Source: Sanderia malayensis (lineage: Eukaryota; Cnidaria; Scyphozoa; Semaeostomeae; Pelagiidae). From it: a stretch of DNA of 64,000 nucleotides. This document shows, piece after piece, positions 1 to 13,320 of this stretch. The position numbers and the translations under genes were made by a program. Under the pieces are notes generated by a model, which was not told the DNA's origin, did not search any database, and saw nothing but the letters and a program-made list of their open reading frames with translations. Each line of letters opens with the position of its first letter. Position 1 is the first letter of the stretch. The DNA is taken from the NCBI GenBank assembly GCA_013076295.1, contig RQOL01000532.1:1-64000 (forward strand), in the 5' to 3' direction.

Positions 1-670
1 TCCACGTTATTACAGTTGAAACTAAGTGAAATACACATGGATTTGCTTGTTTTCAGTGAGATTAACATACGTTGACACTAATTGCACATGACATCACGTT
101 AGTACAGTGCAAACTAAGTAAAATACACGTGGAAGTTCTTGTTTTGAGTGATATTAACATTCGTTCACACTTATTGCACACGAATCCACGCTATTACAGT
201 TGAAACTAATTGAAATACACATGCATTTGCTTGTTTTCAGTGATATTAACATTCGTTCACACTATTTGCACATGAATTAACGTTATTACAGCCGAAACTA
301 AGTAAAGTACACATGCAATTACTTGTTTTGAGTGGTATTAGCATTCGTTCACGCTCATTGCATATCAATTCACGTTTTTGCAGCCGAAACTAATGAAATA
401 TACGTGCATTTGGTTATTTTCAGTGATATTAACATTCGTTTACACTATTTGCACATGAATTAACGTTATTACAGTTGAAACTAAGTAAAATACACATGCA
501 TTTTTTTCTTTTCAGTGATATCAATTTTCATTCACACTACTGGCACATGAAATCCCAATATTATGGCTGAAACTAAGTAAAATACACATGGAAGTTCTTG
601 TTTTGAGTGATATTAACATTCGTTCACACTAATTGCACACAAATATACGCTATTACAGATGAAACTTATT
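1..670. repeat. Heterogeneous satellite segment, left edge
   Basis: About seven monomers of mixed type: standard forms, forms with GCCGAAACTAA, and one with CCCAATATTATGG near 550. Neighbouring monomers differ at many positions and I saw no longer repeat unit within this stretch. The array continues off the left edge of the window. Confidence 0.85.
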
Positions 671-953
671 GAAATACACATGCATTTGCTTGTTTTCAGT
701 GATATTAACATTCGTTCACACTATTTGCACATGAATTAACGTTATTACAGCTGAAACTAAGTAAAGTACACATGCAATTTTTTGCTTTGAGTGATATTAA
801 CATTCGTTCACACTAATTGCACATGAATCCACGTTATTGCAGTTGAAACTAAGTGAAATACACATGCATGTGCTTGTTTTCATTGATATTAACATTGGTT
901 GACACTAATTGCCCATGAATTCACGTTATTACAGCTGAATCTAAGTGAAATAC

Positions 954-969
954 ACAAGCATATGCTTGT
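954..969. repeat. 16-bp perfect palindrome, copy 1
   Basis: ACAAGCATATGCTTGT equals its own reverse complement. It lies in the monomer variant with GCTGAATCTAAG just upstream, where ordinary monomers read ACACATGCATTTGC. Confidence 0.95.
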
Positions 970-1321
970 TTTCAGTGCTATTAACATTCGTCTACACTAA
1001 TTGCACATAAATCCACGTTATTACAGTTGAAACTAAGTGAAATACACATGCATTTGCTTGTTTTCAGTGATATTAACATTCGTTCACACTATTTGCACAT
1101 GAATTAACGTTATTACAGCTGAAACTAAGTAAAGTACACATGCAATTTTTTGCTTTGAGTGATATTAACATTCGTTCACACTAATTGCACATGAATCCAC
1201 GTTATTGCAGTTGAAACTAAGTGAAATACACATGCATGTGCTTGTTTTCATTGATATTAACATTGGTTGACACTAATTGCCCATGAATTCACGTTATTAC
1301 AGCTGAATCTAAGTGAAATAC

Positions 1322-1337
1322 ACAAGCATATGCTTGT
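1322..1337. repeat. 16-bp perfect palindrome, copy 2
   Basis: Same palindrome, 368 bp after copy 1, in the second half of the perfect duplication. Confidence 0.95.
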
Positions 1338-3340
1338 TTTCAGTGCTATTAACATTCGTCTACACTAATTGCACATAAATCCACGTTATTACAGTTGAAA
1401 CTAAGTGAAATACACATGGATTTGCTTGTTTACAGTGAGATTAACATTCGTTCACACTAATTGCACATGAATTTACGTCATTACAGCTGAACTAAATAAA
1501 ATACACATGCAATTACTTGTTTTCAGTGACTATAACATTCTTTCACACTAATTGCACATTAATCTACGTTTTTACAGTTGAAACTAATTGAAATACACAT
1601 GCATTTGCCTGTTTCAGTGATATTAACATTCGTTCACACTATTTGCACATGAATTAACGTTATTACAGCTGAAATTAAGTAAAGTACACATGCAATTACT
1701 TGTTTTGAGTGATATTAACATTCGTTTACGCTAATTGCATATGAATTCACGTTTTTGCAGCCGAAACTAATTGAAATACACATGCATTTGCTTATTTTCA
1801 GTGATATTAACATTCGTTTACACTATTTGCACATGAATTAACGTTATTACAGTTGAAACTAAGTGAAATGTACATGGATTTGCTTGTTTTCAGTGAGATT
1901 ACCTTCGTTCACACTATTTGCACATGCATCCACGTTATTGTAGTTGAAATTAAGTCAAATACACATCCATTGGCTTGTTTTCAGTGATATGAACATTCGT
2001 TGACACTAATTGCACTTGACTTCACGTTAGTACAGTGCAAACTAAGTAAAATACACATGAAAGTTCTTGTTTTGAGCGATATTAACATTCGTTCACACTT
2101 ATTGCACACGAATCCACGCTATTACAGTCGAAACTTATTGAAATACACATGCATTTGCTTATTTTCAGTGACATTAACATTCGTTTTCACTATTTGCACA
2201 TGAATTAACGTTATTACAGCTGAAATTAAGTAAAGTACACATGCAATTACTTGTTTTGATTGATATTAACATTCGTTTACGCTAATTGCATATGAATTCA
2301 CGTTTTTGCAGCCGAAACTAATTGAAATACACATGCATTTGCTTATTTTCAGTGATATTAACATTCGTTTACACTCTTTGGACATGAATAAACGTTATTA
2401 CAGTTGAAACTAAGTGAAATGCACATGGATTTGCTTGTTTTCAGTGAGATTACCTTCGCTCACACTATTTGCACATGAATCCACGTTATTGTAGTTGAAA
2501 TTAAGTCAAATACACATGCATTGGCTTGTTTTCAGTGATATTAACATTCGTTGACACTAATTGCACATGACTTCACGTTAGTACAGTGCAAACTACATAA
2601 AAAACACATGCAATTACTTGTTCTCAGTCATATTAACATTCGTTCACACTAATTGCATATGAATTCACATTTTTGCAGCCGAAACTAATTGAAACACAAA
2701 TGCATTTGCTTATTTTCAGTGATATTAACATTCGTTTACACTATTTGCACATGAATTAACGTTATTGCATTTGAAACTAAGTGAAATGCACATGGATTCG
2801 CTTGTTTTCAGTGAGATTACCATCGTTCACACTATTTCCACACGAATCCACGTTATTGTAGTTGAAATTAAGTCAAATACACATGCATTGGCTTGTTTTC
2901 AGTGATATTAACATTCGTTGACACTAATTGCACACGACTTCACGTTAGTACAGTGCAAACTAAATAAAATACACATGCAATTACTTGTTCTCAGTGATAT
3001 TAACCTTCGTTCACACTAATTGCATATGTATTCACGTTTTTGCAGCCGAAACTAAGTGAAATACACATGCATTTGCCTGTTTTCAGTGATATTAACATTC
3101 GTTCACACTAATTGAACATGAATTCACGTTATTACAGCTGAAACTAAATAAAATACACATGCAATTACTTGTTTTCAGTGATAATAACATTCTTTCACAC
3201 TAATTGCACATTAATCTACGCTTTTACAGTTGAAACTAATTGAAATACACATGGATTAGCTTGCTTTCAGTGATATTAACATTCGTTCACACTATTCGCA
3301 CACGAATCTACGCTATTGCAGTTGAATCTAAGTGAAATAC

Positions 3341-3356
3341 ACAAGCATATGCTTGT
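3341..3356. repeat. 16-bp perfect palindrome, copy 3
   Basis: Same palindrome. The upstream half of the monomer reads GCAGTTGAATCTAAG, so this copy is on a hybrid background. Confidence 0.95.
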
Positions 3357-4991
3357 TTTCAGTGATATTAACATTCGTCTACACTAATTGCACATAAATC
3401 CACGTTATTACAGTTGAAACTAAGTGAAATAGACATGGATTTGCTTGTTTTCAGTGAGATTACCTTCGTTCACACTATTTCCACATGAATCCACGTTATT
3501 GTAGTTGAAACTAATTGAAATACACATGCATTTGCTTGTTTTCAGTCATATTAACATTCGTTCACACTATTTGCACATGAATTAACGTTATTACAGTTGA
3601 AACTAAGTGAAATACACATAAATTTGCTTGTTTTCAGTGAGATTACCTTCGTTCACACTATTCCCACATGAATCCACGTTATTGTAGTTGAAATTAAGTC
3701 AAATACACATCCATTGGCTTGTTTTCAGTGATATTAACATTCGTTGACACTAATTGCACATGACTTCACATTAGTGCAGTGCAAACTACATAAAATACAC
3801 ATGCAATTACTTGTTCTCAGTGATATTAACATTCGTTCACACTAATTGCATATGAATTCACGTTTTTGCAGCCGAAACTAATTGAAACACACGTGCATTT
3901 GCTTATTTTCAGTGATATTAACATTCGTTTACACTATTTGCACATGAATTAACGTTATTACAGTTGAAACTAAGTGAAATGCACATGGATTCGCTTGTTT
4001 TCAGTGAAATTACCTTCGTTCACACTATTTCCACACGAATCCCCGTTATTGTAGTTGAAATTAAGTCAAATACACATGCATTGGCTTGTTTTTATAGATA
4101 TTAACATTCGTTGACACTAATTGCACATGACTTCACGTTAGTACAGTGCCAGCTAAGTAAAATACACATGGAAGTTCTTGTTTTGAGTGATATTGACATT
4201 CGTTCACACTTTTTGCATATGTATTCACGTTTTTGCAGCCGAAACTAATTGAAATACACATGCATTTGCTTGTTTTCAGTGATATTAACATTTGTTCACA
4301 CTATTTCCACATGAATTCACGTTATTACAATGCAAACTAATTAAAATACACATGGAATTATTTGTTTTGAGTTATATTAACATTCGTTCACACTAATTGC
4401 ACATAAATCCACGTTATTACAGTTGAAACTAAGTGAAATACACATGCATTTGCCTGATTTCAGTGATATTAACATTCGTTCACACTAATTGCACATGGAT
4501 TCACGTTATTACAGCTGAAACTAAATAAAATACACATGCAATTACTTGTTTTCAGTGATTATAACATTCTTTCACACTAATTGCACATTAATCTACGCTT
4601 TTACAGTTGAAACTAATTGAAATACACATGGATTAGCTTGCTTTCAGTGATATTAACATTCGTTCACACTATTTGCACATGAATTCACGTTATTACAGTT
4701 GAAACTAAGAAAATACACGCGCATTTGTTTGTTTCAGTGATATTAACATTCGTTCACACTAACTGCACTTGAATTCACGTTATTGCAGTTGGAACTAAGT
4801 AAAATCCACATGCATTTTTTTCTTTTCAGTGATATCAATTTTCGTTCACACTACTGGCACATGAAATCCCAATATTATGGCTGAAACTAAGTAAAATACA
4901 CATGGAAGTTCTTGTTTGAGTGATATTAACATTCATTCACACTAATTGCACACGAATCCACGCTATTGCAGTTGAATCTAAGTGAAATACG

Positions 4992-5005
4992 CAAGCATAT
5001 GCTTG
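4992..5005. repeat. 14-bp palindrome core, copy 4
   Basis: CAAGCATATGCTTG is intact, but the outer pair is broken because the preceding base is G, not A. Confidence 0.93.
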
Positions 5006-6367
5006 TTTTCAGTGATATTAACATTCGTCTACACTAATTCCACATAAATCCACGTTATTACAGTTGAAACTAAGTGAAATACACATGGATTTGCTTGTTT
5101 TCAGTGAGATTACCTTCGTTCACACTATTTCCACATGAATCCACGTTATTGTAGTTGAAATTAAGTCAAATACACATGCATTGGCTTGTTTTCAGTGATA
5201 TTAACATTCGTTGACATTAATTGCACATGACATCGCGTTAGTACAGTGCAAACTAAATAAAATACACATGCAATTACTTGTTCTCAGTGATATTAACATT
5301 CGTTCACACTAATAGCATATGAATTTACGTTTTTGCAGCCTAAACTAATTGAAATACACATGCATTTGCTTATTTTCAGTAATATTAACATTTGTTCACA
5401 GTATTTGCAAATGAATAAACTTTATTACAGTTGAAACTAAGTGAAATACACATGGATTTGCTTGTTTTCAGTGAGATTACCTTCGTTCACACTATTTCCA
5501 CATGAATCCACGTTATTGTAGTTGAAATTAAGTCAAATACACATGCATTGGCTTGTTTTCAGTGATATTAATATTCGTTGACACTAATTGCACATGACTT
5601 CACGTTAGTACAGTGCAAACTAAATAAAATACAAATGCAATTACTTGTTCTCAGTGATATTAACATTCGTTCACACTAATTGCACATGAATTCACGTTAT
5701 TACAGCTGAAACTAAATAAAATACACATGCAATTACTTGTTTTCAGTGATTATAACATTCTTTCACACTAATTGCACATTAATCTACGCTTTTACAGTTG
5801 AAACTAATTGAAATACACATGGATTAGCTTGCTTTCAGTGATATTAACATTCGTTCACACTATTTGCACATGAATTCACGTTATTACAGTTGAAACTAGG
5901 AAAAATACACGCGCATTTGTTTGTTTTCAGTGATATTGACATTCGTTCACACTAACTGCACTTGATTTCACGTTATTGCAGTTGGAACTAAGTAAAATAC
6001 ACATACATTTTTTTCTTTTCAGTGATATCAATTTTCGTTCACACTACTGGCACATGAAATCCCAATAATATGGCGAAGCTAAGCAAAATACACATGGAAG
6101 TTCTTGTTTTGAGTGATATTAACATTCGTTCACACTAATTGCACATGAATTAACGTTATTACAGCTGAAACTAAGTAAAGTTCACATGCAATTTTTTGTT
6201 TTGAGTGTTATTAACATTCGTTCACGCTAATTGCACATGAATCCACGTTATTGCAGTTGAAACTAAGTGAAATACACATCTATGTGCTTGTTTTCAGTGA
6301 TATTAACATTGGTTGACACTACTTGCCCATGAATTCACGTTATTACAGCTGAATCTAAGTGAAATAC

Positions 6368-6383
6368 ACAAGCATATGCTTGT
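6368..6383. repeat. 16-bp perfect palindrome, copy 5
   Basis: Same palindrome and same GCTGAATCTAAG background. Confidence 0.95.
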
Positions 6384-6826
6384 TTTCAGTGATGTTAACA
6401 TTCGTCCACGCTAATGGCACATAAATCCACGTTATTACAGTTGAAACTAAGTGAAATACACATGGATTTGCTTGTTTTCAGTGAGATTACCTTCGTCCAC
6501 ACTATTTCCACATGAATCCACGTTCATGTAGTTGAAATTAAGTCAAATACACATGCATTGGCTTGTTTTTAGTGATATTAACATTCGTTGACACTAATTG
6601 CACATGACTTCACGTTATTACAGTGCAAACTAAGTAAAATACACATACAATTTTTTGCTTTGAGTGATATTAACATTCGTTCACACTAATTGCACATGAA
6701 TCCACGTTATTGCAGTTGAAACTAAGTGAAATACACATGCATGTGCTTGTTTTCATTGATATTAACATTGGTTGACACTAATTGCCCATGAAATCACGTT
6801 ATTACAGCTGAATCTAAGTGAAATAC

Positions 6827-6842
6827 ACAAGCATATGCTTGT
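6827..6842. repeat. 16-bp perfect palindrome, copy 6
   Basis: Same palindrome, 459 bp after copy 5. The next copy is more than 20 kb away. Confidence 0.95.
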
Positions 6843-7140
6843 TTTCAGTGCTATTAACATTCGTCTACACTAATTGCACATAAATCCACGTTATTACAGT
6901 TGAAACTAAGTAAAATACACATGCATTTTTTTCTTTTCAGTGATATCAATTTTCATTCACACTACTGGCACATGAAATCCCAATATTATGGGCTGAAACT
7001 AAGTAAAATACACATGGAAGTTCTTGTTTTGAGTGATATTAACATTCGTTCACACTAATTGCACACAAATCTACGCTATTACAGTTGAAACTTATTGAAA
7101 TACACATGCATTTGCTTGTTTTCAGTGATATTAACATTCG

Positions 7141-10100
7141 TTCACACTATTGCACCATGAATTAACGTTATTACAGCCGAAACTAAGTAAAGTACACATG
7201 CAATTACTTGTTTTGAGTGATATTAGCATTCGTTCACGCTAATTGCATATGAATTCACGTTTTTGCAGCCGAAACTAATTGAAAAACACGTGCATTTGCT
7301 TATTTTCAGTGATATTAACATTCGTTTACAACTATTTGCACATGAATTCACGTTATTACAGTTGAAACTAAGTGAAATACACATGGATTTGCTTGTTTTC
7401 AGTGAGATTACCTTCGTTCACACTATTGCCACATGAATCCCCGTTATTGTAGTTGAAATTAAGTCAAATACACATGCATTGGCTTGTTTTCAGTGATATT
7501 AAATTCGTTGACACTAATTGCACATGATTCACGTTAGTACAGTGCAAACTAAATAAATACACATGCAATTACTTGTTCTCAGCGATATTAACATTCGTTC
7601 ACACTAATTGCATATGAATTCACGTTTTTGCAGCCGAAACTAATTGAAATACACATGCATTGCTTGTTTTCAGTGATATTAACATTCGTTTACACTATTT
7701 GCACATGAATTAACATTATTACAGTTGAAACTAAGTGAAATACACATGGATTGCTTGTTTTCAGTGAGATTACCTTCGTCCACACTAATCCACATGAATC
7801 CACGTTATAGTAGTTGAAACTAAGTCAAATACACATGCATTTGCCTGTTTTCAGTGATATTAACATTCGTTCACACTAATTGCACATGAATTTACGTTAT
7901 TACGCTGAACTAATAAAATAAACATGCAATTACTTGTTTTCAGTGATTATAACGTTCTTTCACACTAATTGCACATTAATCTACGTTTTGCAGTTGAAAC
8001 TAATTGAAATACACATGCATTTGCCTGTTTTCAGTGATATTAACATTCGTTCACACTATTTGCAAATGAATTAATGTTATTACAGCTGAAATTAAGTAAA
8101 GTACACATGCAATTACTTGTTTGAGTGATATTACATTCGTTCACGCTAATTGCATATGAATTCACGTTTTTGCAGCCGAACTAATTGAAATACACATGCA
8201 TTTGCTTTTTTCAGTGATATTAACATTCGTCTACACTAATTGCACATCAATCCACGTTCTTACAGTTGAAACTAAGTAAAAAACACATGGATTTGCTTGT
8301 CCTCAGTGAGATTACCTTCGTTCACACTATTTCCACATGAATCCACGTTATTGTAGTTGAAACTAAGTCAAATACACATGCATTTGCCTGTTTTCAGTGA
8401 TATTAACATTCGTTCACACTAATTGCATATGAATTCACGTTTTCGCAGCCGAAACCAAAAAAATACACATGCAATTACTTGATTTCAGTGATATCGACAC
8501 TCGTTCAGCCTAGTTGTACATGAATCCACGTTATTGCAGTTGGAACTAGTAAATACACATGCATTTTTTTCTTTTCAGTGATATCAATTTTCGTTCACAC
8601 TACTTGCACATGAAATCCCAATATTATGGCTGAAACTAAGAAAAATACACATGGAAGTTCTTGTTTTGAGTGATATTAACATTCGTTCACACTAATTTCA
8701 CACGAATCCACGTTATAGTAGTTGAAACTAAGTCAAATACACATGCATTTGCCTGTTTTCAGTAATATTAACATTCGTTCACACTAATTGCACATGAATT
8801 TACGTTATTACAGCTGAACTAAATAAAATACACATGCAATTACTTGTTTTCAGTGATTATAACATTCTTTCACACTAATTGCACATTAATCTACGTTTTT
8901 ACCAGTTGAAACTAATTGAAATACACATGCATTTGCCTGTTTTCAGTGATATTAACTTTCGTTCACACTATTTGCACATAAATTAACGTTATTACAGCTG
9001 AAATTAAGTAAAGTACACATGCAATTACTGTTTTGAGTGATATTAACATTCGTTTATGCTAATTGCATATGAATTCACGTTTTTGCAGCCGAAACTAATT
9101 GAAATACACATGCATTTGCTTATTTTCAGTAATATTAACATTCGTTTACACTATTTGCAAATGAATTAACGTTATTACAGTTGAAACTAAGTGAAATACA
9201 CATGGATTTGCTTGTTTTCAGTGAGATTACCTTCGTTCACACTATTTGCACATGCATCCACGTTATTGTAGTTGAAATTAAGTCAAATACACATTCATTG
9301 GCTTGTTTTCAGTGATATTAACATTCGTTGACACTAATTGCACTTGACTTCACGTTAGTACAGTGCAAACTAAGTAAATACACATGAAAGTTCTTGTTTT
9401 GAGCGATATTAACATTCGTTCACACTTATTGCACACAAATCCACGCTATTACAGTCGAAACTTATTGAAATACACATGCATTTGCTTATTTTCAGTGACA
9501 TTAACATTCGTTTTCACTATTTGCACATGAATTAAATTATTACAGTTGAAACTAAGTGAAATACACATGGGTTTGCTTGTTTTCTGTGAGATTACCTTCG
9601 TTCACACTATTTCCACATGAATCCACTTATTGTAGTTGAAATTAAGTCAAATACACATCCATTGGCTTGTTTTCAGTGATATTAACATTCGTTCACACTA
9701 TTTGCACATGAATTAACGTTATTACAGCCGAAACTAAGTAAAGTACACATGCAATTACTTGTTTTGAGTGATATTAGCATTCGTTCACGCTAATTGCATA
9801 TGAATTCACGTTTTTGCAGCCGAAACTAATTGAAATACACGTGCATTTGCTTATTTCAGTGATATTAACATTCGTTGACACTATTTGCACATGAATTAAC
9901 GTTATTACAGTTGAAACTAAGTGAAATACACATGGATTTGCTTGTTTTCAGTGAGATTACCTTCGTTCACACTATTCCACATGAATCCACGTTATTGTAG
10001 TTGAAATTAAGTCAAATACACATGCATGGCTTGTTTTCAGTGATATTAACATTCGTTGACACTAATTGCACATGACTTCACGTTAGTACAGTGCAAACTA

Positions 10101-10700
10101 AATAAAATACACATGCAATTACTTGTTCTCAGTAATATTAACATTCGTTCACACTAATTGCACATGAATTTACGTTATTACAGCTGAACTAAATAAAATA
10201 CACATGCAATTACTTGTTTTCAGTGATTATAACATTCTTTCACACTAATTGCACATTAATCTACGTTTTTACAGTTGAAACTAATTGAAATACACATGCA
10301 TTTGCCTGTTTTCAGTGATATTAACTTTCGTTCACACTATTTGCACATAAATTAACGTTATTACAGCTGAAATTAAGTAAATACACATGCATTTACTGTT
10401 TTGAGTGATATTAACATTCGTTTACGCTAATTGCATATGAATTCACGTTTTTGCAGCCGAAACCAATTGAAATACACATGCATTTGCTTATTTTCAGTAA
10501 TATTAACATTCGTTTACACTATTTGCAAATGAATTAACGTTATTACAGTTGAAACTAAGTGAAATACACATGGATTTGCTTGTTTTCAGTGAGATTACCT
10601 CGTTCACACTATTTGCACATGCATCACGTTATTGTAGTTGAAATTAAGTCAAATACACATCCATTGGCTTGTTTTCAGTGATATTAACATTCGTTGACAC
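7141..10700. repeat. Satellite segment rich in one-base insertions and deletions
   Basis: Monomers here carry many single-base length changes that are rare elsewhere. Examples are CTATTGCACCATG (7148), TTTACAACTATTTG (7325), AAATAAATAC (7551), CATGCATTGCTTG (7645), GGATTGCTTG (7749), AACTAGTAAATAC (8544), TTACCAGTTG (8900), AAGTAAATAC (9371), CTATTCCAC (9973) and ATTACCTCG (10595). Most fall in short homopolymer runs. Some, such as GCTGAACTAA near 8812 and 10182, are shared by two repeat copies and so were probably inherited. Others are private to one copy and may be real decay or uncorrected read errors. Confidence 0.8.
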
Positions 10701-11510
10701 TAATTGCACTTGACTTCACGTTAGTACAGTGCAAACTAAGTAAAATACACATGAAAGTTCTTGTTTTGAGCGATATTAACATTCGTTCACACTTATTGCA
10801 CACGAATCCACGCTATTACAGTCGAAACTTATTGAAATACACATGCATTTGCTTATTTTCAGTGACATTAACATTCGTTTTCACTATTTGCACATGAATT
10901 AACATTATTACAGTTGAAACTAAGTGAAATACACATGGGTTTGCTTGTTTTCTGTGAGATTACCCTCGTTCACACTATTTCCACATGAATCCACGTTATT
11001 GTAGTTGAAATTAAGTCAAATACACATCCATTGGCTTGTTTTCAGTGATATTAACATTCGTTCACACTATTTGCACATGAATTAACGTTATTACAGCCGA
11101 AACTAAGTAAAGTATACATGCAATTACTTGTTTTGAGTGATATTAGCATTCGTTCACGCTAATTGCATATGAATTCTCGTTTTTGCAGCCGAAACTAATT
11201 GAAATACACGTGCATTTGCTTATTTTCAGTGATATTAACATTCGTTTACACTATTTGCACATGAATTAACGTTATTACAGTTGAAACTAAGTGAAATACA
11301 CATGGATTTGCTTGTTTTCAGTGAGATTACCTTCGTTCACACTATTTCCACATGAATCCACGTTATTGTAGTTGAAATTAAGTCAAATACACATGCATTG
11401 GCTTGTTTTCAGTGATATTAACATTCGTTGACACTAATTGCACATGACTTCACGTTAGTACAGTGCAAACTAAATAAAATACACATGCAATTACTTGTTC
11501 TCAGTGATAT
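8760..11510. repeat. 15-mer higher-order repeat, two tandem copies of about 1.37 kb
   Basis: The order of variants in about 8760-10130 is repeated in about 10130-11510. Markers at equivalent places include CACTTGACTT at 9341 and 10707 (1366 bp apart), CACATGAATTTACG at 8791 and 10161 (1370 bp apart), and TTTTCTGTGAG near 9580 and 10950. The changing distance reflects small indels. Fifteen 92-bp monomers would be 1380 bp, and 91-bp forms and deletions account for the rest. The exact edges are uncertain. Confidence 0.75.
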
Positions 11511-11688
11511 TAACATTCGTTCACACTAATTGCATATGAATTCACGTTTTTGCAGCCGAAACTAATTGAAATACACATGCATTTGCTTATTTTCAGTGAT
11601 ATTAACATCCGTTTACACTATTTGCACATGAATTAACGTTATTACAGTTGAAACTAAGTGAAATACACATGGATTTGCTTGTTTTCAG

Positions 11689-13320
11689 TGAGATTACCTT
11701 CGTTCACACTATTTCCACATGAATCCACGTTATTGTAGTTGAAATTAAGTCAAATACACATCCATTGGCTTGTTTTCAGTGATATTAACATTCGTTGACA
11801 CTAATTGCACATGACTTCACGTTAGTACAGTGCAAACTAAATAAAATACACATGCAATTACTTGTTCTCAGTGATATTAACATTCGTTCACACTAATTGC
11901 ATATGAATTCACGTTTTTGCAGCCGAAACTAATTGAAACACGCATGCATTTGCTTATTTTCAGTGAGATTAACATTCGTTTACACTATTTGCACATGAAT
12001 TAACGTTATTACAGTTGAAACTAAGTGAAATGCACATGGATTCGCTTGTTTTCAGTGAGATTACCTTCGTTCACACTATTTCCACACGAATCCACGTTAT
12101 TGTACTTGAAATTAAGTCAAATACACATGCATTGGCTTGTTTTTAGTGATATTAACATTCGTTGACACTATTTGCACTTGACTTCACTTTAGTACAGTGC
12201 AAACTAAGTAAAATACACAGGAAAGTTCTTGTTTTGAGCGATATTAACATTCGTTCACACTTATTGCACACGAATCCACGCTATTACAGTCGAAACTTAT
12301 TGAAATACACATGCATTTGCTCATTTTCAGTGACATTAACATTCGTTTTCACTATTTGCACATGAATTAACGTTATTACAGTTGAAACTAAGTGAAATAC
12401 ACATGGGTTTGCTTGTTTTCTGTGAGATTACCTTCGTTCACACTATTTCCACATGAATCCACGTTATTGTAGTTGAAATTAAGTCAAATACACATCCATT
12501 GGCTTGTTTTCAGTGATATTAACATTCGTTCACACTATTTGCACATGAATTAACGTTATTACAGCCGAAACTAAGTAAAGTACACATGCAATTACTTGTT
12601 TTGAGTGATATTAGCATTCGTTCACGCTAATTGCATATGAATTCACGTTTTTGCAGCCGAAACTAATTGAAATACACGTGCATTTGCTTATTTTCAGTGA
12701 TATTAACATCCGTTTACACTATTTCCACATGAATTAACGTTATTACAGTTGAAACTAAGTGAAATACACATGGATTTGCTTGTTTTCAGTGAGATTACCT
12801 TCGTTCACACTATTTCCACATGAATCCACGTTATTGTAGTTGAAATTAAGTCAAATACACATGCATTGGCTTGTTTTCAGTGATATTAACATTCGTTGAC
12901 ACTAATTGCACATGACTTCACGTTAGTACAGTGCAAACTAAATAAAATACACATGCAATTACTTGTTCTCAGTGATATTAACATTCGTTCACACTAATTG
13001 CATATGAATTCACGTTTTTGCAGCCGAAACTAATTGAAATACACATGCATTTGCTTATTTTCAGTGATATTAACATTCGTTTACACTATTTGCACATGAA
13101 ACTAAGTAAAGTACACATGCAATTACTTGTTTTGAGTGATATTAACTTTCGTTCACGCTAATTGCATATGAATTCACGTTTTTGCAGCCAAAATTAATTG
13201 AAATACACATGCATTTGCTTATTTTCTGTGATATTAACATTCGTTTACACTATTTGCACATGAATTAACGTTATTACAGTTGAAACTAAGTGAAATACAC
13301 ATGGATTTGCTTGTTTTCAG
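11689..13320. repeat. 18-mer higher-order repeat, copy 1 (1632 bp)
   Basis: This is the first of two adjacent copies. Its length equals 18 x 92 minus 4 (four 91-bp GAGATTACC monomers) minus 20 (one 72-bp monomer). It shares with copy 2 the private variant TTCACTTTAGTACAG and the CACAGGAAAGTTC form near 12218. The first few hundred bases diverge more than the rest, so the unit edge is approximate. The edge used here is the TGAGATTACC landmark at 11689, 13321 and 14952. Confidence 0.83.
13062..13133. repeat. 72-bp deletion monomer, copy 1
   Basis: CACATGAA is followed directly by ACTAAGTAAAG. The 20 bases that normally lie between (TTAACGTTATTACAGCTGAA) are missing. The lost segment is bounded by TGAA on both sides, as expected for slippage or exchange between 4-bp direct repeats. 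Confidence 0.92.

Larger units (their letters stand above)
671..1406. repeat. Perfect 368-bp (4-mer) tandem duplication
   Basis: Bases 671-1038 and 1039-1406 are two adjacent copies of a 368-bp block (4 x 92) that I could not tell apart by eye. Each copy contains a monomer with ATTTTTTGCTTTGAG, one with CATGCATGTGCTTG and GGTTGACACTAATTGCCC, and one with the palindrome ACAAGCATATGC. Similarity runs slightly past both ends because the flanks are also monomers. The perfect identity points to a very recent duplication. A related single copy of the same four-monomer order lies near 6640-6900 and another near 27360-27600. Confidence 0.93.
1407..7140. repeat. Heterogeneous satellite segment with mixed variants
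   Basis: About 62 monomers. They include 91-bp GAGATTACC forms (for example near 2450, 2815, 3455 and 3635), forms with GTACAGTGCAAACTA, forms with CGCGCATTTG (near 4720 and 5910) and forms with CCCAATATTATGG (near 4870, 6060 and 6985). The order of variants repeats only in short runs of a few monomers. This stretch therefore looks older or more shuffled than 11.5-26 kb. No gene or foreign element was seen. Confidence 0.85.

Noticed and set aside
2000..2203. Recurrent 67-codon open frame (also at 10694, 12162, 13794, 16710, 19994, 22543, 24104, 29135, 33995, 34544 and a 77-codon form at 32436)
   Set aside because: It starts at TTG, spans a little over two monomers, and exists only where a particular monomer order happens to lack stops. 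92 is not a multiple of 3, so the frame rotates. Copies differ by changes with no sign of coding constraint, and there is no recognisable domain.
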